Below are positions 28,649 to 37,556 of a stretch of 64,000 nt of DNA, one piece after another. Source of the stretch: Marinihelvus sp942491555 (GTDB taxonomy: Bacteria; Pseudomonadota; Gammaproteobacteria; Xanthomonadales; SZUA-36); NCBI GenBank assembly GCA_942491555.1, contig CALOBN010000005.1, positions 558,001 through 622,000 on the forward strand, read 5' to 3'. Position 1 is the first letter of the stretch. Each line of letters begins with the position of its first letter. The position numbers and the translations under genes were made by a program. The notes below the pieces were generated by a model. It made no database searches and was not told where the DNA came from. It saw only the letters and a list, made by a program, of their open reading frames with translations.

Positions 28649-30874
28649 TCAGCTGTTGCCTGCCTGATCCAATTTTGCCGCAGGTTGGCTCTCAGGCATC
28701 ATGGGCAGGAGAACTTGCGCCAGGGCGCCACCGTCGGCCGGATTGGAGATTTCGATGCTGCCGTCATGATCCGTGACAATCTTGCGGCAGATGGCAAGAC
28801 CCAGGCCGCTGCCACCGGGCTTGAACGTGACGTAGGGCTCGAACGGCTTGGCGAGAACGTCGTCAGGGTAGCCGGGACCATCGTCACGTATATCGAGCTG
28901 CAGCATGGCCCGGCCATTGCGTTGAACCACCCGTGTGCTGATGCGGATGCTCGCGGTATGGCCGGCAGCAGTCGCCTCCTGGGCATTGCTGATGAGGTTG
29001 TGCAGCAGCTGGCGTATCTGTCCGGCATCGGCATGAAACTGATCCGGCCCCGGTACGAGGTCGAGTTGCAGCTCAGGACCCGGGTCACCCTGGCGGTACA
29101 GGTGACAAATCTCACCAATCAGCTCATCAACCTTTAATGAGGAACGCTCCAGGTCCGGCGCCCGCGCGTAGTCGCCGAAGGCATCAACCAGTCGCCGCAA
29201 CGCCTCGACCTGCGCCACGATGGTCGTGGCAGACCGGTCGAGCAGGTCCGCATCCTTGCTGTCGAGCTTGTCCATCAGCTTCATGCGCAAACGTTCGGCA
29301 GCCAGCCGGATCGGGGTTAAAGGATTTTTTACTTCGTGCGCCAGGCGGCGGGCCACTTCTGCCCAGGCAGCATCGCGCTGCGCCTGATTGAGCACCGTAA
29401 CATCATCGAACACCACGACGTGGCCCTGGCCGGTCTGTTCCGCCGCTGGCAGGGCCGAGCCCCTGGCCAGCAGGACGAGCTTGCCGTCCTTCGGTTCGAG
29501 CCGGATTTCTTCCTGCCACTCGCTGTGACCCCGTTCCAGGTGTCGCGAAATGGTCTCATCCAGCGCGGCCAGCGATGGCACCGCCTGACTAAGTTCATGC
29601 AGGGTCTGGCCGCTTGCCTGTCCCGGTGTCAGCCCCAGAATGGACTCTGCGGCCGCATTGACCCGCACCAGCCTGCCGTCCTGCTCCAGGGTCAGCACGC
29701 CTGCCGACAGGCTGCCCAGAACAGTCTCGAGGTATTCGCCCTGTGCCTGTAGCCTGGCCCGGCCCTGTTCTGCCGCGTCGCTGGCGGTCACCAGGGCTTG
29801 CGACATGTCGTTGAAGGAGGCGGCAAGAAAACCGATTTCATCGCGTCCGCCGGGGGCCACGGCCTGGTTCAGGTCGCCGGCAGCGACGCGCTGCGTGGCA
29901 AGCGCCAGGTCCGACAGGGGCGTCACCATGCGCCGTGCGGCCCGCAGGGCAGCAAGGATGGCGAGCAGGACAGTCAGCGAGAGTACGAGGGTAAGAATCA
30001 GAATAAAGCTCTGTTTGAGTGAATTGCGCAGAAAGGCGACGTTCTGATAACGAAAATATTCCGTTTCAATGCGGTTGGTCAGTGCGGTAATGCTTTCCGG
30101 CAATGGAAAAATTGCCTGAAGCAGATATTCCTCACCCAGGCCCGACCCTGGCAGGCGTTGCAGCACCCGGATGATCAGTCCGCCGTTACCGGTTGGCTCG
30201 GCGGCCGCATACTCGCCGCGTTCCAGGGCCTGCAGCAGCGCATAGTCTTCCGGCCGGTCAGGCAGGTCACTGAGCGGATCGAAACTGGCGGTAGCCAGAG
30301 CACCGCCCGAGCCACTGATGAGAGACAACTCAATGGGGCCGGAGGCACGCACATTGCGCAGCAATACGGTTCGCGTCTGGTTGATATCGTCGGCAGAGGA
30401 AATTGACTCGGCGATCCGCACAACCTGGTTGCGTACCTCCAGGGTACGGGCGTCCAGGAAAGCCTGCCCCAATTGCAGGGAGTCTTCGAGCGCGGTCTCA
30501 ACCTGAACATCAAACCAGTTGTCGATGGTGCGGGTGAGAAAGTACGCGGAGAAAAAATAAACCACCAGGGCGGGCGGTAGTGAGAAGACCAGGAAATTGC
30601 GCACCCAGCGTGCCGACAGCCGGGCACCCGGCTCCTCCTTGCGAACCTTGCGCACCAGGGATGCAACCCGGGAAATAATTGACAGGCCCAGCACGGTCAG
30701 CGCGATCAGGGTGAGTACCAGTACCCAGAGGTAGGTTCGCGCGCCTTCGCCTTCACGCTGCACATCACTGATCAGAACCAGGGACACCAACAGCACCACC
30801 ATGGCCGCCAGAATAGGCAGCACCCGGAAAAGTGTCCGCTTCAGGCGCTGATTCTGAAGGGCCATTGGGTCCAT
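28649..30874 (-). CDS. ntrY: NtrY-type membrane sensor histidine kinase
   Basis: A 741-aa kinase with N-terminal membrane segments (about 16-36, 48-68 and 95-115), then an extracytoplasmic region and a further segment near 285-310. HAMP, PAS, HisKA (AHEVKNPLTPIRLAAERL) and HATPase_c (LLHNLISNAQEA, DDGPGYP, GSGLGLAICRKI) domains follow. It is predicted to phosphorylate NtrX; the stimulus is unknown. The start ATG 30874 overlaps the end of the DUF4390 gene by 34 bases; ATG 30865 is an alternative. Confidence 0.92.
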   Translation of the reverse strand: MDPMALQNQRLKRTLFRVLPILAAMVVLLVSLVLISDVQREGEGARTYLWVLVLTLIALTVLGLSIISRVASLVRKVRKEEPGARLSARWVRNFLVFSLPPALVVYFFSAYFLTRTIDNWFDVQVETALEDSLQLGQAFLDARTLEVRNQVVRIAESISSADDINQTRTVLLRNVRASGPIELSLISGSGGALATASFDPLSDLPDRPEDYALLQALERGEYAAAEPTGNGGLIIRVLQRLPGSGLGEEYLLQAIFPLPESITALTNRIETEYFRYQNVAFLRNSLKQSFILILTLVLSLTVLLAILAALRAARRMVTPLSDLALATQRVAAGDLNQAVAPGGRDEIGFLAASFNDMSQALVTASDAAEQGRARLQAQGEYLETVLGSLSAGVLTLEQDGRLVRVNAAAESILGLTPGQASGQTLHELSQAVPSLAALDETISRHLERGHSEWQEEIRLEPKDGKLVLLARGSALPAAEQTGQGHVVVFDDVTVLNQAQRDAAWAEVARRLAHEVKNPLTPIRLAAERLRMKLMDKLDSKDADLLDRSATTIVAQVEALRRLVDAFGDYARAPDLERSSLKVDELIGEICHLYRQGDPGPELQLDLVPGPDQFHADAGQIRQLLHNLISNAQEATAAGHTASIRISTRVVQRNGRAMLQLDIRDDGPGYPDDVLAKPFEPYVTFKPGGSGLGLAICRKIVTDHDGSIEISNPADGGALAQVLLPMMPESQPAAKLDQAGNS

Positions 30875-31392
30875 TCCGTGTCATGTTTCCATGCGCCAAA
30901 AATCAGCGCAGGCAGCTGGATCGGGGCGGGCAGAGTTGTTTTGTCGAGCCGCATCCGCGCGCGCAGCTCGAAATCACCCCGGGCCAGCGTTGGGGTCTCA
31001 AATTCCAGCTGCAGGCTCATCAGGGCGCGCAGTACATGGCGCAGGCGCGGGTAGGTGCGCGCCCGTCCGCTGTCCAGCTCAGTCAGCTGGAAACGCTCAC
31101 TCATGGGTAAGTAGCGGATCTCGTAGCGGTACTTTTGCATCGCGATGAGTGCAAGGTTGTTGCTGTCGCGCAGTTCCAGACTCAGCACCAGGGTCACCGG
31201 GACACCGCTGCTGATGCCGCGCGTGGTCCTGTCGCTAAGGCGCAAGTCCAGGGTCAGATCAAGGCCGAGGTCCGCACCGGCGGCCTCGATCGTCACGTTT
31301 TCCACGCGGAAAAGATCGTTACTGCGCAGGTCACAGCCACCCAGGGCGAGCAGAAGACTCAGGCTAAGCAGGAGTTTTGCGCAGCACCGCAT
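30841..31392 (-). CDS. DUF4390 putative lipoprotein
   Basis: A 183-aa product starting at ATG 31392 inside the end of rsmB (29-base overlap). The signal sequence MRCCAKLLLSLSLLLALGGCD has a lipobox-like LGGC, so the mature protein is probably a lipoprotein. The body is a DUF4390-type beta-rich domain (DLRLSDRTTRGISSGVPVTL, RYEIRYLPMSERFQL, YPRLRHVLRAL). This gene sits between rsmB and ntrY in many gammaproteobacteria and may be an accessory of NtrY signalling (inference). Longer in-frame starts exist upstream but lack a signal peptide. Confidence 0.82.
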   Translation of the reverse strand: MRCCAKLLLSLSLLLALGGCDLRSNDLFRVENVTIEAAGADLGLDLTLDLRLSDRTTRGISSGVPVTLVLSLELRDSNNLALIAMQKYRYEIRYLPMSERFQLTELDSGRARTYPRLRHVLRALMSLQLEFETPTLARGDFELRARMRLDKTTLPAPIQLPALIFGAWKHDTEWTQWPFRISA

Positions 31393-32665
31393 AGTAGAAG
31401 CCGTCCATATCATCTTCGCCGGGAAGGAACTGGCGGCCGGGCCCGCTTGACCCTTCCGCAGGTTCCGGACCGATGCAGTTGGCGTCAGTGTTTGCGTTAA
31501 GGAAGGCATCAATCTGTGCCTGGTTCTCGCACGTCAGCACCGAACAGGTGGCATAAACAAGGATACCCCCCGGGTCCAGCAGGGGCCAGAGGCGACGCAA
31601 CAGGCGGGCCTGTGTGCGGCAGGCTTCTGTGATCTGTTCCGGTGAGCGCAGCCATTTGATCTCCGGGTGCCGGCGAATGACGCCGGTCGCTGAACAGGGT
31701 GCGTCAAGCAGGATGCGCGCAAAAGTCCGCCCGTCCCACCACTGATCGGTTGCCGCTGCATCGGCGGCCAGCAGCGTGGCTTTGAGTCCAAGCCGGTCAA
31801 GGTTTTCCTGAACCCGTTCCAGCCGGGTCCCGGAAAGGTCCAGGGCAGTCAGTTCGATGGACGGTTCCAGTTCCAGCAAATGCCCGGTTTTTCCGCCTGG
31901 CGCCGCACAGGCGTCCAGAACCCGTTGTCCCGGCTGGACATCGAGCAGCTCGGCAGCGAGTTGCGCGGCTGCGTCCTGAACGCTGAAGCGACCAGAATCG
32001 AAACATGGAATCTCGTGGACGGGTACCGGAGGTGTAAGGTTCAGAGCGGCCGGAGCGAGCGGATGGCGTTGCGTTGCAAAGTCCGCTGCATGCAGCAGCA
32101 ATTCGGCCTCTTCAAGACCTCCTTGTTGTGCATTGGCGCGCAGCCAGAGGGGTGCGTGAGCATTGTTGGCATGCACGATCGCCTGCCAGTCCTGCGGCCA
32201 GTCATTGCGCAACTGGCGCAACAGCCAGTCCGGATGTGCAAAACGGGCTTCGGACTCCGACAGCCCTGCCAGTAGTGCTTCGCGCTCGCGCAGAAAGCGG
32301 CGCAAGACCGCATTGACCAGGCCCACTGCCCACGGCTTGCCCAGGCTTCGTGCGGTTTCAGCAGTGGCGTGGACCGCTGCGTGGTCGGCCGTATCTTCCT
32401 GCCATAGCTGGTAGAGGCCGATCAGGATGAGGCGTTGCAGCTGCCGCTCAGAGGCTTTCAGGGGCTTGTCCAGCAATTCGTCGGCCAGCCATTCCAGGGC
32501 GGTTTTCCAGCGCAGCACGCCATAACTCAGGCGCAGGGCAAAAGCACGCTCGCGCGGGTCCTTTAACTTGTCCAGGCAATGCACATCGGCCAGGGCCCGT
32601 TGCTGGTCGAGCACCTCACCCAGGCACATGACAGCGCCGCCGCGGGCGTCAGCCTGGCGGCTCAC
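31364..32665 (-). CDS. rsmB: 16S rRNA (cytosine(967)-C(5))-methyltransferase
   Basis: A 433-aa enzyme with an N-terminal NusB-like RNA-binding domain (about 1-135) and a C-terminal SAM-dependent methyltransferase. SAM binding is at LDACAAPGGKTGHLLEL. The two catalytic cysteines are in DAPCSATGVIRRHPEIKW and YATCSVLTCENQ. It methylates C967 of 16S rRNA. GTG 32665 lies 18 bases after the fmt stop, consistent with a def-fmt-rsmB operon. Confidence 0.95.
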   Translation of the reverse strand: MSRQADARGGAVMCLGEVLDQQRALADVHCLDKLKDPRERAFALRLSYGVLRWKTALEWLADELLDKPLKASERQLQRLILIGLYQLWQEDTADHAAVHATAETARSLGKPWAVGLVNAVLRRFLREREALLAGLSESEARFAHPDWLLRQLRNDWPQDWQAIVHANNAHAPLWLRANAQQGGLEEAELLLHAADFATQRHPLAPAALNLTPPVPVHEIPCFDSGRFSVQDAAAQLAAELLDVQPGQRVLDACAAPGGKTGHLLELEPSIELTALDLSGTRLERVQENLDRLGLKATLLAADAAATDQWWDGRTFARILLDAPCSATGVIRRHPEIKWLRSPEQITEACRTQARLLRRLWPLLDPGGILVYATCSVLTCENQAQIDAFLNANTDANCIGPEPAEGSSGPGRQFLPGEDDMDGFYYAVLRKTPA

Positions 32666-32683
32666 AGCGCAGTCACAGAATGG

Positions 32684-33631
32684 TCAAACACTGGAATTCG
32701 CGTTGATATAGTCGGCGACCGACATACGCCGGCTGCCCTCCCGTTGCAGCTCCAGCAAGCGCAGACGCCCCTCGCCGGTGGCGATCTCGATGCCCTCACG
32801 ACTCGAGTCCAGGATCGATCCGGGATAAGCATCATGACCGCGGGGATCTGCCTGGGCCCGGTAGATACGCAGCCGGCGGCCGGACAACACGCACCAGCTC
32901 ACCGGCCATGGATCAAAGGCCCGGATTCGACGTTCCAGCATGATTGCCGGCTCAGCGAAGTCCAGTTCGGCTTCGGCCTTACTCAGCTTGGGCGCATAGA
33001 TCGCAGCGGATTCGTCCTGGGGTTCCGGTTCGGCGAGTTCACCGCGACGCAATTGCCCCAGGCAGTCGAGCAGTGCATCGCTGCCCAGTACCGCCAGCCG
33101 GTCATGCACGCTGCCGCCGGTGTCATCCGGACCGATGGCGGTCTCGAGCCGGTGGTAAACCGGACCGGTGTCTAATCCGGCTTCCATGCGCATGATGCAT
33201 ACACCGGTGCGCCTGTCGCCGGCTTCGATAGCACGTTGAATGGGCGCCGCACCGCGCCAGCGCGGCAGCAGGGAGGCATGGATGTTCCAGCAGCCCATGG
33301 TTGGGATATCCAGAACGCTCTGCGGCAGAATCAAGCCGTATGCGGCCACAATCATCAGGTCAGGGCGCCATGCGGCAAATTCTGCCTGGGCATCCTCGTC
33401 GCACAAGCTGGCGGGTTGCAGGACGGGTATGTCGTGACTGGCGGCCAGCGCTTTCACGGGGCCTGCCATCAGCGCCCGCCCGCGGCCGGCCGGCCGGTCG
33501 GGCTGCGTGTACACAGCGACCACATTGGCGTTTGACTCGACCAGGCGGCGCAGGGCAGGGACGGCGAAATCCGGCGTGCCCGCATAAACAATACGCGGCG
33601 CATCGACCGCGGAAGATGTGTGTCTGTTCAT
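32684..33631 (-). CDS. fmt: Methionyl-tRNA formyltransferase
   Basis: A 315-aa enzyme that formylates the initiator Met-tRNA using 10-formyl-THF. The N-terminal formyltransferase domain has YAGTPDFAVPALRRL and NIHASLLPRWRGAAPIQRAI with the catalytic Asn/His region, and an OB-fold C-terminal domain follows. Its ATG shares one base with the def stop (TGATG at 33633-33629), so the two are translationally coupled. Confidence 0.97.
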   Translation of the reverse strand: MNRHTSSAVDAPRIVYAGTPDFAVPALRRLVESNANVVAVYTQPDRPAGRGRALMAGPVKALAASHDIPVLQPASLCDEDAQAEFAAWRPDLMIVAAYGLILPQSVLDIPTMGCWNIHASLLPRWRGAAPIQRAIEAGDRRTGVCIMRMEAGLDTGPVYHRLETAIGPDDTGGSVHDRLAVLGSDALLDCLGQLRRGELAEPEPQDESAAIYAPKLSKAEAELDFAEPAIMLERRIRAFDPWPVSWCVLSGRRLRIYRAQADPRGHDAYPGSILDSSREGIEIATGEGRLRLLELQREGSRRMSVADYINANSSV

Positions 33632-34161
33632 CAGACCGCTGATGGAACCTGTGCGTCCTGACGCGCCTGACGACGCGCTTTTTCCAACCGCCTGCGGACC
33701 ATCTGGCGCTTTAAGGGTGACAGATAATCCACAAACAGCTTGCCCTGCAGGTGATCCATTTCATGCTGCAGGCAGACGGCGTCGAGGCCTTCGAGTTCAA
33801 TCTCAAAGGTGCTGCCATCAGGCCGCTGCGCCTGCACAGTGATCTGCTCGGCACGTTCGACTTTGGCATAAATACCAGGCACGGAAAGACAGCCCTCCTC
33901 GTAAACCTGGGTTCCGCTGGAGGCGATGATCTCGGGGTTGATAAACGCCCTGGGCGCATTGCGCTCCTCGCTGGTATCCATCACCAGAACCTGCTCGTGG
34001 ACATCCACCTGGCTCGCCGCCAGACCGATTCCTTGTTCCTCGTACATGGTCTCGTAGAGGTCTTCAACAAAGTCAGCAAGTGCCCCATTGAAGTTCTCAA
34101 CAGGCTTGGCGACCGTACGGAGACGGGGATCAGGGAATTCCAAAATTTCGAGTTTTGCCAT
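33631..34161 (-). CDS. def: Peptide deformylase
   Basis: A 176-aa metalloenzyme that removes the N-formyl group from nascent proteins. The three family motifs are visible: GIGLAASQVD, EGCLSVPG and QHEMDHLQGKLFVD, with the metal-binding Cys and two His. It is the first gene of the def-fmt-rsmB-DUF4390-ntrYX-trkAH run and divergent from the LysM gene. Confidence 0.97.
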   Translation of the reverse strand: MAKLEILEFPDPRLRTVAKPVENFNGALADFVEDLYETMYEEQGIGLAASQVDVHEQVLVMDTSEERNAPRAFINPEIIASSGTQVYEEGCLSVPGIYAKVERAEQITVQAQRPDGSTFEIELEGLDAVCLQHEMDHLQGKLFVDYLSPLKRQMVRRRLEKARRQARQDAQVPSAV

Positions 34162-34300
34162 AAAACCTTTCCGAAAAAACTATTTAGATGAACTTTCTGA
34201 CAACTTTAATTATGATAACCAAGGACGATGCACTATCGCCATACCAAAAACGGCCCTAAGGGTCATACTGGCTGGAAGCCAGAAAAACGGGGAAAGGACA

Positions 34301-35482
34301 GTGAAAAGGAAACTCATTAGCCTCATCCTTGCCATGTTCCTGTGTGGGGCTGCGGCGGCGCAGGACGTGTCGATACGGGACGACTATCCGGATGAATACA
34401 TTGTAGTCGAGGGGGATACTCTGTGGGATATTTCGGGGCGTTTCCTCGATCAACCATGGCAATGGCCCGCTATCTGGCAAGCCAACCAACAGATTGAAAA
34501 TCCGCATTTGATTTATCCCGGGGACACGATTTCCCTGGTCTATATCGACGGACAGCCGCGACTCATGGTCGATCGTGGCCGGCCGACAGTGCGCCTGTCA
34601 CCTGACACGCGGGTGACAACGCGCCAACCGATTCCGCCCATTCCTTATGATTGGATCAAGGGATTCATTACCAACTTCCGCATGGTGGACTCGCAAGAGG
34701 CCTACGATGCGCTGCCGTATGTTGTAGCCAATAACGAGCAGCATGTCGGGGTTGCGACCATGGCAAATACCTATGTTCGCCAACTTGAGGGTGAAGTCGG
34801 TCAGTACTACGCGATCATGCGCAAGGGCAATATCTATTACCGCAAGGATGGTGAGATACGCCGCGCGGTCGATCCGCCGTACGGCGTTGCCGCGCCACCC
34901 GATGTGGCATGGCGGGGCGGCACGTTCGATCGCGCTACCCTGCGGTTGCCACGTAACTTCGGTGAGATTGTCGGCTTTGAACTCTACCAGGTTGCCGAGG
35001 GCATGCTTGCCAAGCAGGGTGATCCGGCAATCGTAACCATTGGTGATGCAATGACCACGGTTCAGGAAGGTGACGTACTGTTGCCGCTCACCGACGAAGG
35101 CTTTGTATCGGAGTTCCAACCGCGGGCCATGGACGTGATACCGCCTGACATGCGCGTGCTTGCCGTGCAGGGTGACAACCGCCTCGTTGGCCACCTCAAG
35201 ATGGTATCCGTGAGTGCCGGCACCAATCAGGGCGTTGCCCCCGGACATGTGTTCTCGGCCTTCAAGCCCGGTGAAAATGTTCGCGACAGTGTCAAATTTC
35301 CTCAAGACAGCTGGGCGGATGCGATGACGTGGAAAGGGGACAAAGTCGTATTGCCTGATGAGTTTTCGGCACACATCATGGTGTTCCGTGTCTTCGATGA
35401 TGTGAGCTATGCGCTCATCATGGAGGGGCCACGGCCGGTTCGTGAGAACGATGTGCTCAAGCACCCGGATGAAACCCTCTGA
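34301..35482 (+). CDS. Secreted LysM-domain protein
   Basis: A 393-aa protein with a signal peptide (KRKLISLILAMFLCGAAAAQ) and one LysM peptidoglycan-binding domain at about 35-85 (YIVVEGDTLWDISGRFL, NPHLIYPGDTISLVYI). A long C-terminal region of unknown fold follows. GTG 34301 is chosen because it opens the signal peptide and has AAGGA 4 bases upstream. LysM genes in this position, between def and dprA, are common in gammaproteobacteria. The envelope role is presumed, not shown. Confidence 0.9.
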   Translation: MKRKLISLILAMFLCGAAAAQDVSIRDDYPDEYIVVEGDTLWDISGRFLDQPWQWPAIWQANQQIENPHLIYPGDTISLVYIDGQPRLMVDRGRPTVRLSPDTRVTTRQPIPPIPYDWIKGFITNFRMVDSQEAYDALPYVVANNEQHVGVATMANTYVRQLEGEVGQYYAIMRKGNIYYRKDGEIRRAVDPPYGVAAPPDVAWRGGTFDRATLRLPRNFGEIVGFELYQVAEGMLAKQGDPAIVTIGDAMTTVQEGDVLLPLTDEGFVSEFQPRAMDVIPPDMRVLAVQGDNRLVGHLKMVSVSAGTNQGVAPGHVFSAFKPGENVRDSVKFPQDSWADAMTWKGDKVVLPDEFSAHIMVFRVFDDVSYALIMEGPRPVRENDVLKHPDETL

Positions 35483-35506
35483 GGACGACTTAACAGGGTA
35501 GGATCA

Positions 35507-35533
35507 GGGGTGCCATTGGCACCCCTTTTTTTT
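35507..35533 (+). terminator. Intrinsic terminator after the LysM gene
   Basis: GGGGTGCC (35507-35514), loop ATT and GGCACCCC (35518-35525) are followed by eight T (35526-35533). It ends only 16 bases before the chosen dprA start. Confidence 0.92.
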
Positions 35534-35549
35534 GGAGCAGGCTTTACTG

Positions 35550-36716
35550 GTGAATGATTCCTGGCTGAAAGTTGCGCGCGCCCCCGGCTTGCCATCCCAG
35601 CGTTTGCTGGAGCTGCTGCCGACCACCGGGGGAGTCGATGGATTCTGCGCGTTGCCGGGCGCAGCGCTGCGTCAGGCGGGGCTTAATGAGGCGCAGATTG
35701 CGGCCATAAAGATGCCGGATCACGGGCAGTTGGCGTCGGACCGGGCCTGGCTTGACCAGCCCGGGCACCGGCTGATGACCATCGAAGACCCTGATTACCC
35801 GGCTTTACTGCGTGCAATACCTGCCCCGCCCGTGGTCCTGTGGCTGGCCGGGGATGCCGCCACGCTGTGGCAGCCACAGATTGCCATGGTCGGCAGTCGC
35901 AACCCGACCGCCGGCGGACGCGCCCATGCACGTGATTTTGCCGCCGCCCTGTCGCGCGCAGGCTGGACCATCACCAGCGGTCTGGCTGCAGGTATCGATG
36001 TGACATCCCACCAGGCAGCTTTGGATGCGGGGGGTCAGACGGTTGCGGTGCTCGGTACCGGGCTGGATGTGATTTATCCCCGGAGCAGCCAGGCGACTGC
36101 ATCGGCAATCTTTGAGCACGGCCTGCTGGTCAGCGAGCTGCCGCCAGGGACGCCGCCAAAAAAACAGAATTTCCCCGGCCGCAATCGCATCATCTCCGGT
36201 CTCTCGCTTGGCGTGCTGGTGGTTGAAGCCGCGCTCAACAGTGGCTCGCTGATCACGGCGCGCCTTGCGGTTGAACAGGGCCGGGAGGTATTTGCGCTGC
36301 CCGGCTCATTGCACAATCCGATGGTCAAAGGCTGTCACCGTCTGATCAAACAGGGTGCAAGGCTTGCCGAGTCCACCATGGATATCACGGCGGAACTCGA
36401 GCCGGTTGCACGTGAGCTGGCGCTGGCACTGGTCCAGCAGCTTGACGAAACCGGATCCGGTTCAGCAGCCGCGCACCGGCAGCGGGATTCCGGGTCGAAG
36501 TCTGCGGACGCAGACTTGCTGGAAGATGCTGACTATGCCCGCTTGTGGGAGGCGCTTGGTTTTGACCCGGTTACCCAGGAACAACTCGTGCAGCGCACCG
36601 GCATGGTGGCCCGCGAGGTGTCCTCCATGCTCCTGATGCTCGAGTTGCGGGGCTTTATCGCACGAGAGCCTGGTGGAACCGTGGTGCGCAGCACGCTACA
36701 AGACAGTACTGACTAG
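35550..36716 (+). CDS. dprA: DNA processing protein DprA (Smf)
   Basis: A 388-aa single-stranded-DNA-binding protein that loads RecA during natural transformation. The Rossmann-type core has AMVGSRNPTAGGRAHARDFA, GLAAGIDVTSHQAAL, FPGRNRIISGLSLGVLVVEA and ALPGSLHNPMVKGCHRLIKQGA. A linker and a C-terminal winged-helix domain follow (about 325-380). GTG 35550 is preferred, with GGAG about 12 bases upstream; TTG 35532 lies inside the terminator T-run. Start uncertain by six codons. Confidence 0.93.
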   Translation: MNDSWLKVARAPGLPSQRLLELLPTTGGVDGFCALPGAALRQAGLNEAQIAAIKMPDHGQLASDRAWLDQPGHRLMTIEDPDYPALLRAIPAPPVVLWLAGDAATLWQPQIAMVGSRNPTAGGRAHARDFAAALSRAGWTITSGLAAGIDVTSHQAALDAGGQTVAVLGTGLDVIYPRSSQATASAIFEHGLLVSELPPGTPPKKQNFPGRNRIISGLSLGVLVVEAALNSGSLITARLAVEQGREVFALPGSLHNPMVKGCHRLIKQGARLAESTMDITAELEPVARELALALVQQLDETGSGSAAAHRQRDSGSKSADADLLEDADYARLWEALGFDPVTQEQLVQRTGMVAREVSSMLLMLELRGFIAREPGGTVVRSTLQDSTD

Positions 36717-36936
36717 AGACTGTTGCACATGGAATTGGCCGGTGAACAGGCTGGCGTCTTGTGATGCAGTCACCCGGTACCCATGTTCACCCTCTTGGTT
36801 CCGTGGCTGCTGAAACCGGAACAATTTTTCGCTTTCCATTGACCGCGCCGGCAGATTGTTGGATGCTGAGTGCTCTGGAGCTGAGAGGACAGGTCAACCG
36901 GAGCTAATCCGGGACGCCTGAAGACCAGAGGAAATA

Positions 36937-37413
36937 ATGAAAGAAAATGTACTCGACGTACTGATGTTTCTGTTCGAGAAATACTTCTATGACGAGCCGG
37001 AGCTGGAACCAGACCGGGCCGATATGGAAGAGAACCTGCACGAGGCAGGCTTTACCAACGCGGAAATCGACAAGGCCTTTTGTTGGCTGGACGGTTTGGC
37101 GGAACAACGCCATCAACCTGAGATCAAGATGCAGACGGACCGGCCGATCCGCATCTATGTCGATTCCGAATTGGACCGCCTGGATACCGAGTGCCGGGAT
37201 TTCATCATGTACCTGGAAAACATTGGCATCCTGGATGCACAGCGTCGCGAGCTCGTGCTCGACAGATTGCTGGCCCTGGAGTCGGATGAAATCAACCTGG
37301 AAGACATGAAATGGGTTGTGCTCATGGTGCTGTTCAATCAGCCGGGGCAAGAGGCGAATTACGCCTGGATGGAAGACTTCATGTTTGACACCGAACAGGA
37401 ATACAGGCACTAA
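36937..37413 (+). CDS. smg: Smg family protein (DUF494)
   Basis: A 158-aa protein of the Smg/DUF494 family (MKENVLDVLMFLFEKYFYDE, GFTNAEIDKAFCWLDGL, RDFIMYLENIGILD). Normal length; acidic and mostly helical. It is typically found between dprA and topA, as here. Biochemical function unknown. GAGGAAAT precedes the ATG. Confidence 0.93.
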   Translation: MKENVLDVLMFLFEKYFYDEPELEPDRADMEENLHEAGFTNAEIDKAFCWLDGLAEQRHQPEIKMQTDRPIRIYVDSELDRLDTECRDFIMYLENIGILDAQRRELVLDRLLALESDEINLEDMKWVVLMVLFNQPGQEANYAWMEDFMFDTEQEYRH

Positions 37414-37556
37414 TAAAAAGCGCAGGGGGCGCTGGAACCTGGCCGGCCGATGCGGTCAGAGCTCACTCACCTCTGCGTTTTGATCTGGACTCCCGGAGTG
37501 TTACCGCCGGTCCCGTCCGCCATTCTGGCGTCTGCGGGACGGTCATATGGAACCCC

